A program made the translations under genes and the position numbers. Positions 1-8,940 of a DNA stretch of 41,848 nucleotides are shown here, piece by piece. The notes beneath the pieces were generated by a model that was not told the DNA's origin, searched no databases, and saw nothing but the letters and a program-made list of their open reading frames with translations. The stretch is from an uncultured Bacteroidota bacterium. Lineage in GTDB: Bacteria; Bacteroidota; Bacteroidia; Chitinophagales; Chitinophagaceae. Positions within the stretch are counted from its first letter, which is position 1. Every line of letters starts with the position of its first letter. The DNA lies in NCBI GenBank assembly GCA_903953815.1, contig CAJBLA010000007.1, positions 1 to 41,848 of the forward strand, given 5' to 3'.

Positions 1-732
1 AGCAGTCCAGCCGCCATCAACTACCAGATTATGCCCTGTTACATAAGCTGACTCATCTGTTAAAAGATAAAATACTGCAGAAACTATATCTTTCGGCTCA
101 CCCATTCTTTTCAATGGTACCTTATTGTTATAATTATTTACAAATGGTTCAGGCTGATTATCAAATATTCCACCGGGAGAAATTGTATTTATACGTATTT
201 GATATTTGCCAAAATAAGATGCTAAGTACCGGGTAAGATTATTTAGTCCACCCTTTATGGCTGAATAAGCAGCTGGCATTGTCATTTCGGTACCATCATA
301 AATTGTGAAATCTGGACCAATGAGACCATAAATTGAAGACATATTTATAAGTGAGCCCGATCCTTGCTCTTTCATTTGATTTAAAACAACTTGACAACAT
401 AGAAAGTATCCATTTAAATGCATATCTACATTCTTACTCCATGATTCAAATACAATATTTTCAAATTTATTCCCCCAGTCAATTGTTCTTGGATAAGCAT
501 TATTTACCCATCCATCAATTCTATTATATTTCTTTACTATAGCACCAACAACGCTTTTTACTGAATTTTCACTAGTTATATCCATTACAAAATCATCATC
601 GCCTTGTTGTTCAAATTTAATGTCAACAGATATTGCTGTTGCTCCATTTTCCCTGAATGTCTCAATCATTTGTTTCCCTAATAATCCATTACCGCCAGTG
701 ACAACAATTATTTTATTTTTTATGGAAAACAT
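1..732 (-). CDS. ptmA: SDR-family oxidoreductase, PtmA-like (C-terminus truncated by window edge)
   Basis: Minus-strand reading from ATG at 732: MFSIKNKIIVVTGGNGLLGKQMIETF...INMSSIYGL...YSAIKGGLNNLTRYLA...VVDGGWTA. TGGxGLLG nucleotide-binding motif and YxxxK catalytic motif of classical SDRs. Gene context matches ptmA in legionaminic-acid loci. Not listed in the ORF track because it runs off the edge. Confidence 0.85.
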   Translation of the reverse strand, partial: MFSIKNKIIVVTGGNGLLGKQMIETFRENGATAISVDIKFEQQGDDDFVMDITSENSVKSVVGAIVKKYNRIDGWVNNAYPRTIDWGNKFENIVFESWSKNVDMHLNGYFLCCQVVLNQMKEQGSGSLINMSSIYGLIGPDFTIYDGTEMTMPAAYSAIKGGLNNLTRYLASYFGKYQIRINTISPGGIFDNQPEPFVNNYNNKVPLKRMGEPKDIVSAVFYLLTDESAYVTGHNLVVDGGWTA

Positions 733-737
733 TTCTA

Positions 738-2123
738 TTAATTGAATTGTCTGAAAACAGGTTTAATAATATCTGATTCTAATAATTTTTCAATTCCATT
801 TTCTAAAGCATCTTTATATACAACTAAAGCCTTCGTAACAGCTTCGAGTGTGATTGCTAGTTCTTTTTCTTTATGTGCAAATGAAATTGCAATATATGGC
901 ATCAGAATTTGACTTTTCACCATTTCTTGAGCAAACAAGGTTCTAAAGGACATCGAAACATTACCTGTCTTATCTTTTGTTACATATGCAGGTGAACATG
1001 GATGGCCTTCTACATAAAAATATTCATTTATATCTAAATCTTTAGCTATCTGATTCATACCTTTCATTAATTCTTTTCCATAATTCCAGTAATGTTCAAT
1101 CACATTGTCTCTTTTTATTATTTCAGCAGTCTTAATAAATGCTCCCAATGCTGACATTTCAGCCCCATGCGTAGTTGAAGTTAAAAATATTCTCTCAGCA
1201 CCAATCTCTTCAATTCCACCAAGTTTCATTACTTCTCTTTTTCCACCCAATGCAGCAACTGCAAAACCATTAGCCATCGCTTTACCAAAAGTACATAGAT
1301 CAGGAACTACATTATATTTAGTCTGTGCTCCATTAAGATTCCATCTAAAGCCAGTGATCATTTCGTCCAAAATCATTAAAGTGCCATTTAACTTAGTCAA
1401 TTCACGAACTTGGTGTAAAAAGTTTTTTTCTAAATTAGAACAACCTACACATGTGTCATTTTCATGATTGCAGTTATTTGTACATGGTGACTGAATAGTT
1501 GCAGGCTCCAGCATTACAGCAGCGATTTGATTAGGAAATTCTAAAAAAAGTTTCTTTAATGACTCAATGTTATTATAATTAAACTTTAATGTATAATTAC
1601 TTGCTTCTTCAAGAGTACCCAGTTTTATTACTGTAGAACCAATAAACCAATCATCAAATGAGAAAAATGGTTGTTCAACGGGGACGGCTATGAATTTTCT
1701 CCCCGTATAGGCTCTGGCAAGTTTAATAGCAGCTGTAGTAACAGTTGAACCGTGTTTGGCAAACTTTACCATTTCAGCTGATGGAATTAAGTTTACAAAT
1801 AATTCTGCAGCTTTTAATTCGGTTACCGAAGCCCTCGTTAAATTGTTTCCATTAATAATTTCATTATATGCAGCATCTGCTATTTCGCGATTACCATAAC
1901 CAATATTAACAGAACGCAATCCCATTCCATAATCTAAATACGCATTTTCATTTATATCGAAAATATATGCACCTTCACCTCTTACAAAAATAGAAGGAGT
2001 GTTTGACGGAAATTGATCATCTCCTCTTGAGTAAGTGTGTGCTCCACCAGGAATTAAATCGTGTAATTTTTTTGAATATTCATCTTTCATATATAAACTA
2101 TTTTTCGATTTTTTTTTGTTCAT
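738..2123 (-). CDS. Class-III PLP aminotransferase, glutamate-1-semialdehyde aminomutase-like
   Basis: 461 aa; LIPGGAHTYSRGDDQFP, LDYGMGLRSVNIGYGN, LDEMITGFRW, TFGKAMANGFAVAALGG (PLP lysine region). Start may be the internal Met at 2090 (MKDEYSKKLHDLIPGG). Confidence 0.85.
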   Translation of the reverse strand: MNKKKSKNSLYMKDEYSKKLHDLIPGGAHTYSRGDDQFPSNTPSIFVRGEGAYIFDINENAYLDYGMGLRSVNIGYGNREIADAAYNEIINGNNLTRASVTELKAAELFVNLIPSAEMVKFAKHGSTVTTAAIKLARAYTGRKFIAVPVEQPFFSFDDWFIGSTVIKLGTLEEASNYTLKFNYNNIESLKKLFLEFPNQIAAVMLEPATIQSPCTNNCNHENDTCVGCSNLEKNFLHQVRELTKLNGTLMILDEMITGFRWNLNGAQTKYNVVPDLCTFGKAMANGFAVAALGGKREVMKLGGIEEIGAERIFLTSTTHGAEMSALGAFIKTAEIIKRDNVIEHYWNYGKELMKGMNQIAKDLDINEYFYVEGHPCSPAYVTKDKTGNVSMSFRTLFAQEMVKSQILMPYIAISFAHKEKELAITLEAVTKALVVYKDALENGIEKLLESDIIKPVFRQFN

Positions 2124-2850
2124 TAAAATTTTCCCAATACGTTTCGTTTAAGTATTTATTGGCATTACTCCAATCATTTTTAATAATTTTTTCAACCAAA
2201 CACTTATCTGATATTGTATTAATATCTTTACCTATTCCTGTTATTACGTTATTAAAAAAAAGCACATCCTCTTTATAATCTAATGTCATTCTAATGTTTT
2301 CACAATTTAAATTGTTTTCAATTTCAATAGTAACTATATCTTTTTCTTCAAAAATTTTCCCCCAACCAGTTTCTAGTTTTTCAAACGAATTTTGCTTTAA
2401 TGATTTTTCGAGAAATATTGTAGAATATCCCATTACATTCATTCCTAATGGCAAGCCAATAGTTTTCACCAAGTTTCCAGTTTCTAATAATTTTTTTAAT
2501 ACTAGTTTAGACGCTTCAACTGAACATAAAATATCATCCCCATCTACCGAAAGAATATAATCTATATTATTAAATTTTGCACATTCCAAATGCCTCAAAG
2601 GAATATTGGAATCTGATCCATAAAAGATTTCAATATTGGTGTTTTTGAAAATTTTATCGAACAAATGATTTTCTTGATTAATAGATGTTGTAATAAATAT
2701 TTTTATTCTTTGATCTTGTATTTCCTTTTCAAATCCTAAACAATATCTTTCTATCAGCCATTTAATCATCGGCTTTCCATCGATTTCTATCAAGTGCTTT
2801 TTATTGAGTCTTGTCGAACCTAATCTTGCAGTAATAAAAATTCCTATCAT
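2098..2850 (-). CDS. SpsF/NeuA-like cytidylyltransferase family protein, candidate CMP-nonulosonate synthetase
   Basis: 250 aa; N-terminal MIGIFITARLGSTRLNKKHLIEIDGKPMIKWLIERY matches the xxQARxGSTRLPxK signature of the CMP-transferase/SpsF family; sits in the ptmB/legF position. Confidence 0.75.
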   Translation of the reverse strand: MIGIFITARLGSTRLNKKHLIEIDGKPMIKWLIERYCLGFEKEIQDQRIKIFITTSINQENHLFDKIFKNTNIEIFYGSDSNIPLRHLECAKFNNIDYILSVDGDDILCSVEASKLVLKKLLETGNLVKTIGLPLGMNVMGYSTIFLEKSLKQNSFEKLETGWGKIFEEKDIVTIEIENNLNCENIRMTLDYKEDVLFFNNVITGIGKDINTISDKCLVEKIIKNDWSNANKYLNETYWENFNEQKKIEK

Positions 2851-3863
2851 TATAAAGACATGATTTTGTTGTTTAAGTCAGAATTTTCAACAGAATAAAG
2901 TAAATTCAATACGGCTTTATCATGTTCTAAACTATTAGGAAATCTACTCTCTTTATTTATTGCCGATATGAATGATGCTATTTCATCAATATACATTTGT
3001 TCTGTTATGTTTTTATTATAGCCATTTTGTGCAGCTACAATTTCATAGCCGTGAGATTCCCATTCAGAGCTATTAGGGTTAAATATTTTAATTACATTAT
3101 CATCCCAATTCCAATAAAGTTGTTTTTTATCCCCGTTAATTACTAATCTTCGGGTAGCAAATCTTGATACAACATCTACTGATAAGTTAAAAATATTATT
3201 ACCATAATCCATTAATAGATTATAAGTGTCATCTATATTAGTTGCACCTTCAATGTCTATGGTTTTTTTAAAAAATCCCACCACACGTTTAGGCATTCCT
3301 AATAACAATGTTATCCAGGTCAATTCAAATGGTACAATTTCCCTGCCACCACCAGTTTCTTTTTTGGAAACATAATATTCTGAAACTTTTTCGTAATTAT
3401 GCCAGTCAGGCAAATACTGGCCAGAATGATATAGATAATTAGAAATATTTCCAAGTTCTTTTGACTCAACTATTTGTCTAATTTTTTTAATTGCTGGATG
3501 AAAAGATAGTGTACAAGATGGAGCCAATAAAATGTCATATAATTTTGAGTCAGAAATAATACTTTCCAAATCTGTATCTACAACACTAGCTTCAATAAAT
3601 GCAGGTATTTTAAGACTTAATGCAAGTTTCATATATAAATGATGGCCATCTGGCGGAACCGAAATTATCAATGCATTAACCTTGAAATTATTAATGATTT
3701 CGTTGATATCATCATATACCTCTATTGCATATTGCTCTTTTGCCTCTTTTCTCCTATCATCTCTATTATCAAATCCTATTATATTATTAATGCCTAATGA
3801 TTTTAGATTTCTTATTCTTCTTTTACCCATTGACCCCAAACCTACTACTAAAAAAAAACTCAT
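2850..3863 (-). CDS. Gfo/Idh/MocA-family NAD(P)-dependent oxidoreductase (PtmF position)
   Basis: 337 aa; Rossmann motif FLVVGLGSMGKRRIRNLKSLG, followed by DVN..ALIISVPPDGHHLYMKLAL and a C-terminal Gfo/Idh-like domain. Confidence 0.8.
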   Translation of the reverse strand: MSFFLVVGLGSMGKRRIRNLKSLGINNIIGFDNRDDRRKEAKEQYAIEVYDDINEIINNFKVNALIISVPPDGHHLYMKLALSLKIPAFIEASVVDTDLESIISDSKLYDILLAPSCTLSFHPAIKKIRQIVESKELGNISNYLYHSGQYLPDWHNYEKVSEYYVSKKETGGGREIVPFELTWITLLLGMPKRVVGFFKKTIDIEGATNIDDTYNLLMDYGNNIFNLSVDVVSRFATRRLVINGDKKQLYWNWDDNVIKIFNPNSSEWESHGYEIVAAQNGYNKNITEQMYIDEIASFISAINKESRFPNSLEHDKAVLNLLYSVENSDLNNKIMSL

Positions 3864-3874
3864 CGTAAATTAAT

Positions 3875-4924
3875 TTAAAATTTTATATAATTAATATCTT
3901 CTTGTGCCTTATTGTAATCATCGTGTTTCCCTATATCTAACCAATAGCCCCTCAATGGAAAAGATCTAACATTGAAATTATTTTTAATTAAATAATCAAG
4001 TAGGTCAGTTGCATTATATGGTTTATTTAATGGAATTTCACTAATTACTGTTTTTTTCATCAAATAAATACCAGCATTGGCAAAATACGTATAAGTAGGT
4101 TTTTCTTTAAAACTTTTTATTTTTTTATCTGTTGTTTCTAGAATTGCGTATGGAACATTTACATTATAAGGTATTGTAGCAACAGAAAAATCAGCATTAG
4201 AATCTACGAAATCTAAAAAAAATTGCTCATAATCTAGATTAGTTAATATGTCTGAGTTCGTAACAAGCACAAAATCATGTTCAAAGTTAGAAATTTTTGA
4301 CACTGCACCTATAGTTCCTAATGGAATATCCTCGTTAATATAATTTATTTTAACATGTTCTGCACTTCCGTCTCCAATACTTTCTTTTATTTGATCACCA
4401 AGATATCTAATGCTAATCCAAAAATCATCAATACCATAGCTTTTCAACCTATCTAAATTGTGTTTAATTATTGGCTTTTCTCCCACCATTAATAATGGCT
4501 TAGGTATTGAGTCTGTCAAAGGCTTTAAGCGCTCGCCCCTTCCCCCTGCCATAATTACAACATCTATAGGTAAATAAGATTTTAAAAATCTAAAATTAAC
4601 TGCTTTTACAATTTTACCATCTTGATCAATGACAGGAATAATTTTATACCCTTCATTTCTAAACTTAATGATTTCATGAATATTATAGTTTCCTCTTTGT
4701 ATTGACTTAGGATTTGGTTGAATAAACATTCTCACTTCATCTTCTAGACTAAGTCCTTTAAGTATACCTCTTCTAACATCTCCATCAGTTAAGGTACCTA
4801 CCAGTCTATTATTGTTTACAATTACAAATAATATTGCATCAGCAGCTAACTTATTTAATTTTTGTAAACAGCTTTTTATTGGTGTGTCTAACTGGACAAG
4901 ATGCTCGTCAATAATATACTTCAT
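3875..4924 (-). CDS. ptmE: CBS-domain + NTP-transferase nucleotidyltransferase, PtmE-like (GDP-amino-sugar pyrophosphorylase)
   Basis: 349 aa; N-terminal CBS pair (LVGTLTDGDVRRGILKG) followed by VVIMAGGRGERLKPLTDSIPKPLLMVGEKPII nucleotidyltransferase motif; this domain order is characteristic of PtmE. Confidence 0.85.
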   Translation of the reverse strand: MKYIIDEHLVQLDTPIKSCLQKLNKLAADAILFVIVNNNRLVGTLTDGDVRRGILKGLSLEDEVRMFIQPNPKSIQRGNYNIHEIIKFRNEGYKIIPVIDQDGKIVKAVNFRFLKSYLPIDVVIMAGGRGERLKPLTDSIPKPLLMVGEKPIIKHNLDRLKSYGIDDFWISIRYLGDQIKESIGDGSAEHVKINYINEDIPLGTIGAVSKISNFEHDFVLVTNSDILTNLDYEQFFLDFVDSNADFSVATIPYNVNVPYAILETTDKKIKSFKEKPTYTYFANAGIYLMKKTVISEIPLNKPYNATDLLDYLIKNNFNVRSFPLRGYWLDIGKHDDYNKAQEDINYIKF

Positions 4925-4964
4925 TTTTTATTAAATATTATGTAATAGTTAATGTATTATATAC

Positions 4965-6800
4965 TTAATTAATAAAATTTAGTTCTTCAATTAATTTTGA
5001 TATTTCAAAATCATTAAGGCCGTGTGCCTTTGCCCCACTTTCAATATTTTCAGAAAAACTTTTACCACAATTATTACAGTACATTCCATACCTTCTAAAA
5101 ACTAATTCATTGTTTGAATTCATATTTATAAGTTCTGCAATGTTTGAATTTTTACTAATGGTTTTATCTTTAGATGAAAAGCTACAAGAGCTTTGTTTTA
5201 CATAATAGGGCGTTTGTAATAATCTCCAAAAATTTTGATGAAAAATATCAGGGTTTCTTGTAAATCTACACCAATATCCTATGTGAGCTTCGTCCCAAGA
5301 CAAATTGTCTTTAATAATCTTACATATGATAGGCTCTGGTATCCACATTTCTACATCAACCACGCTTGCTTCTTCAATAATTGACAAAATATTTTTCTCA
5401 AAATTACATATTAAAGAATAATTTACTTCTCCTTCATACTTAGACAAAACATTTATCTTAAACTTTAAATCTTCACAAAATATAATTTCAGGAACGTTAT
5501 TAAATTTTAAAAAATAACTTTTTACTTCTTCAATTGAAATCTCATTATCGGTATGTTTAAATTTAGCATGTTTATCATAGTAAGTATTTGCATAAATGAT
5601 TTTATTTTTTTTATCGTGTATTTTATCTCTTTGGTTGTTTGTGTATATTCTTTCAAATTTATTGTTTAGAGAATTCCAATTTTCTCCAGGTAGCAAATTT
5701 ATAACTTCATATTTTGAACCATTAAAATATTCTTTTATTTTGTCTACATTAGTTGACTCTGAAATTTTAACAAATTTCTGATGTAGTGGATCTTGTAATG
5801 TAGTGAATGAGGCAAATGGAATTAGATATTTTGCATTATAGGTTCTCATTGAATTTTCAAGCATACTATACGTTCCATTAACGGCATTTATATAATACTC
5901 CGCTTTTTTATCAATAGAAATATGTTCCCATGTTGCAGGAAACCCCGACGCCGTTGTTGAAAATCCTGTCATAAGTAAATCAACATCACCTACTAAATTT
6001 TTTATTTTTTGATTTATGCCTGCATCATTTGTGTTTAAAATTTTAAACCCATCAATTTCTATAAATAAAATTGAATCATTCCATAAGCTTTGTGGTTCAT
6101 AACATATAATTTGAATTTTATCAGTCAACTTATAAATTTGGCCAAAATTCAAAGGCAACAAATTATTAAACCCCAAATTTTTAAGAACCTTGCCAATTCT
6201 TTTATTGGGAAAGTCTGGAAAACATATTTTTGTATCTTTTGGAAATTTTAACAGTGTTTCTTCATGTAAATGATCTGAATGCTCGTGTGAAATATAAATT
6301 ATATTTGGACTTAAAGATTCGACACACACTTTTGATTCTGGATAGTTTATCCAAGAGCCAAGAAAAGCTGTTCCAAAAAACCAAGGATCTGTTAGAATTG
6401 AAAAATTGTCATATACAATTTCAATAGATGCATGTGAATGTAATTTAAAATCAATCGATTGTTTGCCGGTATGTAATTTTTTAGTTTGAAATTTATTACT
6501 ACTTAAAATAAACACATTATCTTCTATGTATAACTTATCTTCTATTTGTAATAAAATAACAGATGACAATCCGTCACCTTTTACATTAATAGGCTTTCCC
6601 TCTAAATCAAATTTCCAAAAATGAACCGGACATTCTATGCAATCATCTTTAATCAACATGTCTGCGCCTAAATGAGGACATATATTTGAAATTAAAATAT
6701 ACTCATTATTTGCGTTTTTACTTAATATAAATTTTCTATCGTTTATTTCAAGATTGAATGGCAAGCTTAAAATTGAATTGATTGATATAATTTCTTGCAT
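4965..6800 (-). CDS. CMAH-like Rieske [2Fe-2S] + MBL-fold protein (putative CMP-nonulosonate N-acyl hydroxylase) with C-terminal CxxC domain
   Basis: 611 aa; Rieske ligands CPHLGAD...CPVHFWKF; MBL motif ISHEHSDHL; CMAH-like segments GFKILNTNDAG, LLMTGFSTTASGFPATWEH, LSWDEAHIGYWCRFTRNPDIFHQNFWRLL; C-terminal YGMYCNNCGKSF...AKAHGLNDFEISKLIEELN. Confidence 0.85.
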   Translation of the reverse strand: MQEIISINSILSLPFNLEINDRKFILSKNANNEYILISNICPHLGADMLIKDDCIECPVHFWKFDLEGKPINVKGDGLSSVILLQIEDKLYIEDNVFILSSNKFQTKKLHTGKQSIDFKLHSHASIEIVYDNFSILTDPWFFGTAFLGSWINYPESKVCVESLSPNIIYISHEHSDHLHEETLLKFPKDTKICFPDFPNKRIGKVLKNLGFNNLLPLNFGQIYKLTDKIQIICYEPQSLWNDSILFIEIDGFKILNTNDAGINQKIKNLVGDVDLLMTGFSTTASGFPATWEHISIDKKAEYYINAVNGTYSMLENSMRTYNAKYLIPFASFTTLQDPLHQKFVKISESTNVDKIKEYFNGSKYEVINLLPGENWNSLNNKFERIYTNNQRDKIHDKKNKIIYANTYYDKHAKFKHTDNEISIEEVKSYFLKFNNVPEIIFCEDLKFKINVLSKYEGEVNYSLICNFEKNILSIIEEASVVDVEMWIPEPIICKIIKDNLSWDEAHIGYWCRFTRNPDIFHQNFWRLLQTPYYVKQSSCSFSSKDKTISKNSNIAELINMNSNNELVFRRYGMYCNNCGKSFSENIESGAKAHGLNDFEISKLIEELNFIN

Positions 6801-7915
6801 TAATTACTGTTTTTATTAATTATTTTATATAAAACTTCAATAATTCTGGTAGCAGAGTTTCCGGTTCCATACATGTCACTACCCTCAAGTTCCGGTTGAT
6901 TAAATGCAATTTCAACTGCATCAATAATATCTTTTTTAGTAATCTTACAATTTATAATGTTTGGAGTTACTAGCCTACCTTTTTGACGATCTCCTAGATT
7001 AATAACAGGTTTTGGGAAATAGGCGGCTTCCGCAAATCCACTTGATGTATTTCCTAACATCAACTTGCAATACTTCATACATGTAAGGTATCCAATAGTC
7101 CCAAAATTTTCTACTGCGATCGCATTTGTATTCGATTTTACGAAATCTGTTATTTTAGTTCTTATAATATTACTTTCGGGATCAGAATTTGGCATTGTGA
7201 ATACAAACTGAAGATTTTTAATACATTGAAGTGCATCAATTAATTCATTTATGAAAAATTCATTCTGATCTATTGAAACTGTTTCTGGATGAAATGTAAT
7301 AAGTATTGTTGGGACAGAAAGATCTATATTAAATTTTAATTTAAATTCACTCATTGTTAAAAGAGTTAGATTTTTCACATTATCATAACTCAGAGATCCA
7401 ACATTATATACATAATTTGATTCTTGAACTAGTTCAATAACTCTTCTTTTATAAAGTTCTGTAGTCGTAAAATGATATTTAGACATATGTGTAATTGAGT
7501 GTCTAAATTTATTATCAATAGCACCTAATGTTTCCTCTCCACCGTGAATGTGAGCAATATTTAAATTAAAAGGAACGGTGCTAGAAACTGCTGCAAACAT
7601 TTCATACCTGTCACCTAAGCAAAATATTAGGTCGTATTTGTCATTTTGCCATATTTGACTAAAACGCTTAATTGTTTCTCCCATAGACTCAGAAATTGCA
7701 ACTGCTTGATCTGATAATGGATTTGTGTTTATTTTATATTTTATATCAAAGCCGTCTTCAATAATTTTACATAGTGAATTATCAATTTCTTGTGATATAT
7801 GAGAACCAAAGGCAATAATATCAAAATTAAAATTGCTATCTTTTTTCAATTGGACTAATAACGGATAATATATACTATAGTCAGCTCTTGAACTTGTTAA
7901 TATTCCAATTCTCAT
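6800..7915 (-). CDS. legG: NDP-N,N'-diacetylbacillosamine/GlcNAc 2-epimerase (hydrolysing), LegG/NeuC family
   Basis: 371 aa; MRIGILTSSRADYSIYYPLL, LGDRYEMFAAVSS, IAHIHGGEETLGAIDNKFRHSITHMSKYHF, typical NeuC signatures. Confidence 0.9.
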   Translation of the reverse strand: MRIGILTSSRADYSIYYPLLVQLKKDSNFNFDIIAFGSHISQEIDNSLCKIIEDGFDIKYKINTNPLSDQAVAISESMGETIKRFSQIWQNDKYDLIFCLGDRYEMFAAVSSTVPFNLNIAHIHGGEETLGAIDNKFRHSITHMSKYHFTTTELYKRRVIELVQESNYVYNVGSLSYDNVKNLTLLTMSEFKLKFNIDLSVPTILITFHPETVSIDQNEFFINELIDALQCIKNLQFVFTMPNSDPESNIIRTKITDFVKSNTNAIAVENFGTIGYLTCMKYCKLMLGNTSSGFAEAAYFPKPVINLGDRQKGRLVTPNIINCKITKKDIIDAVEIAFNQPELEGSDMYGTGNSATRIIEVLYKIINKNSN

Positions 7916-8940
7916 AAAATAAAATCGCTTTTTGAAATTTTATGTCCTTCAGGCAAGTTAGTCGCAATTTGTTTATTTAAATATAAGTCCATATCCATTG
8001 GAGAAATTCCATCTCCAGGTCTCATCATAATTAAATCTTCTTTTTTTAATATATGCCCCTTTTCTAAAGGCTTAATTATGTGAATACTTTTTCTGGCAAT
8101 TTGTATATTTTTTAATTCTGAATCAGATGGTTTTTTAATTCCACTTCCAGACAAAGCTACCTCAATATTACGAATTGATTTCACCATTTGTTTTAACTCA
8201 AAAGGATCAAGTGATGCTTTATGATCTGGCCCTTCCATATTTTTATCAAGAGTAAAATGCTTTTCGATAACTTTTGCACCCAAAGCAACTGCTGCTATAG
8301 GCACTTCAATACCAAGCGTATGGTCCGAATATCCAATATTTACTTCAAATTCTTCCTTTAAAGTAATCATTGCCTTAAGATTTACATCTAACATGGGAGT
8401 GGGATATTCCGTATTACAATGTAATATTGTTATTAATGTTTTTTGGATTCCGTTTTTTTGCAAAACTTCAATTGCTGCACGCACTTCCTCTAGATTAGCC
8501 ATTCCCGTCGAAATAATAATTGGCTTTTTCTTTTTTGATATATGTTCTAAGAAAGATTTGTTAGTAATTTCTCCTGAAGGAATTTTAAATAAATCAATAT
8601 TGATAGATTCTAAAAAATCTATACTTTCTTCATCGAATCCAGTTGATAAAAATTTAACATTGAGTGATTCTGCATATTTGATTAAATCATAATGCCATTC
8701 TTCAGGCATCTCTAACTTTTTTAACATTTCAAATTGAGATAAACTTTCGTCATTTGTATTTCTCTTTTGATAATCTGCTTTTTCAGCATCTTTTGAAACC
8801 AACTTACTTGCTTTGAAAGTTTGAAACTTTACATAGTCTACGCCAGCTTCAGCACCAGCTAAAATTAATTTTTTAGCGTTTTCATAACTTCCATTATGAT
8901 TAACACCAGCCTCAGCTATTATTAATACTTTATTATTCAT
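7912..8940 (-). CDS. legI: N-acylneuraminate/legionaminate synthase, LegI/NeuB family with C-terminal SAF domain
   Basis: 342 aa; IIAEAGVNHNGSYENAKKLI, DYVKFQTFKASKLVS, IGYSDHTLGIEVPIAAVALGAKVIEKHFTLDKNMEGPDHKASLDP, C-terminal antifreeze-like SAF region. Confidence 0.95.
   Translation of the reverse strand: MNNKVLIIAEAGVNHNGSYENAKKLILAGAEAGVDYVKFQTFKASKLVSKDAEKADYQKRNTNDESLSQFEMLKKLEMPEEWHYDLIKYAESLNVKFLSTGFDEESIDFLESINIDLFKIPSGEITNKSFLEHISKKKKPIIISTGMANLEEVRAAIEVLQKNGIQKTLITILHCNTEYPTPMLDVNLKAMITLKEEFEVNIGYSDHTLGIEVPIAAVALGAKVIEKHFTLDKNMEGPDHKASLDPFELKQMVKSIRNIEVALSGSGIKKPSDSELKNIQIARKSIHIIKPLEKGHILKKEDLIMMRPGDGISPMDMDLYLNKQIATNLPEGHKISKSDFIL

Noticed and set aside
351-542. 63-aa plus-strand ORF
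   Set aside because: Antisense to the PtmA-like SDR gene read through 1-732; no independent support.
1105-1467. 120-aa plus-strand ORF antisense to the aminotransferase
   Set aside because: Lies wholly within a well-supported coding gene on the opposite strand; low-complexity, no family resemblance. The same applies to other antisense ORFs in the track (e.g. 2003-2278, 2294-2560, 8393-8692, 9971-10192, 12403-12645, 17738-17947, 25439-25684).
4965-6800. Alternative reading of the Rieske/MBL protein as a generic ring-hydroxylating dioxygenase or UlaG-like lactonase
   Set aside because: Domain order (N-terminal Rieske then MBL) plus CMAH-like C-terminal motifs and nonulosonate context favour a CMAH-like assignment; formal profile search still needed.
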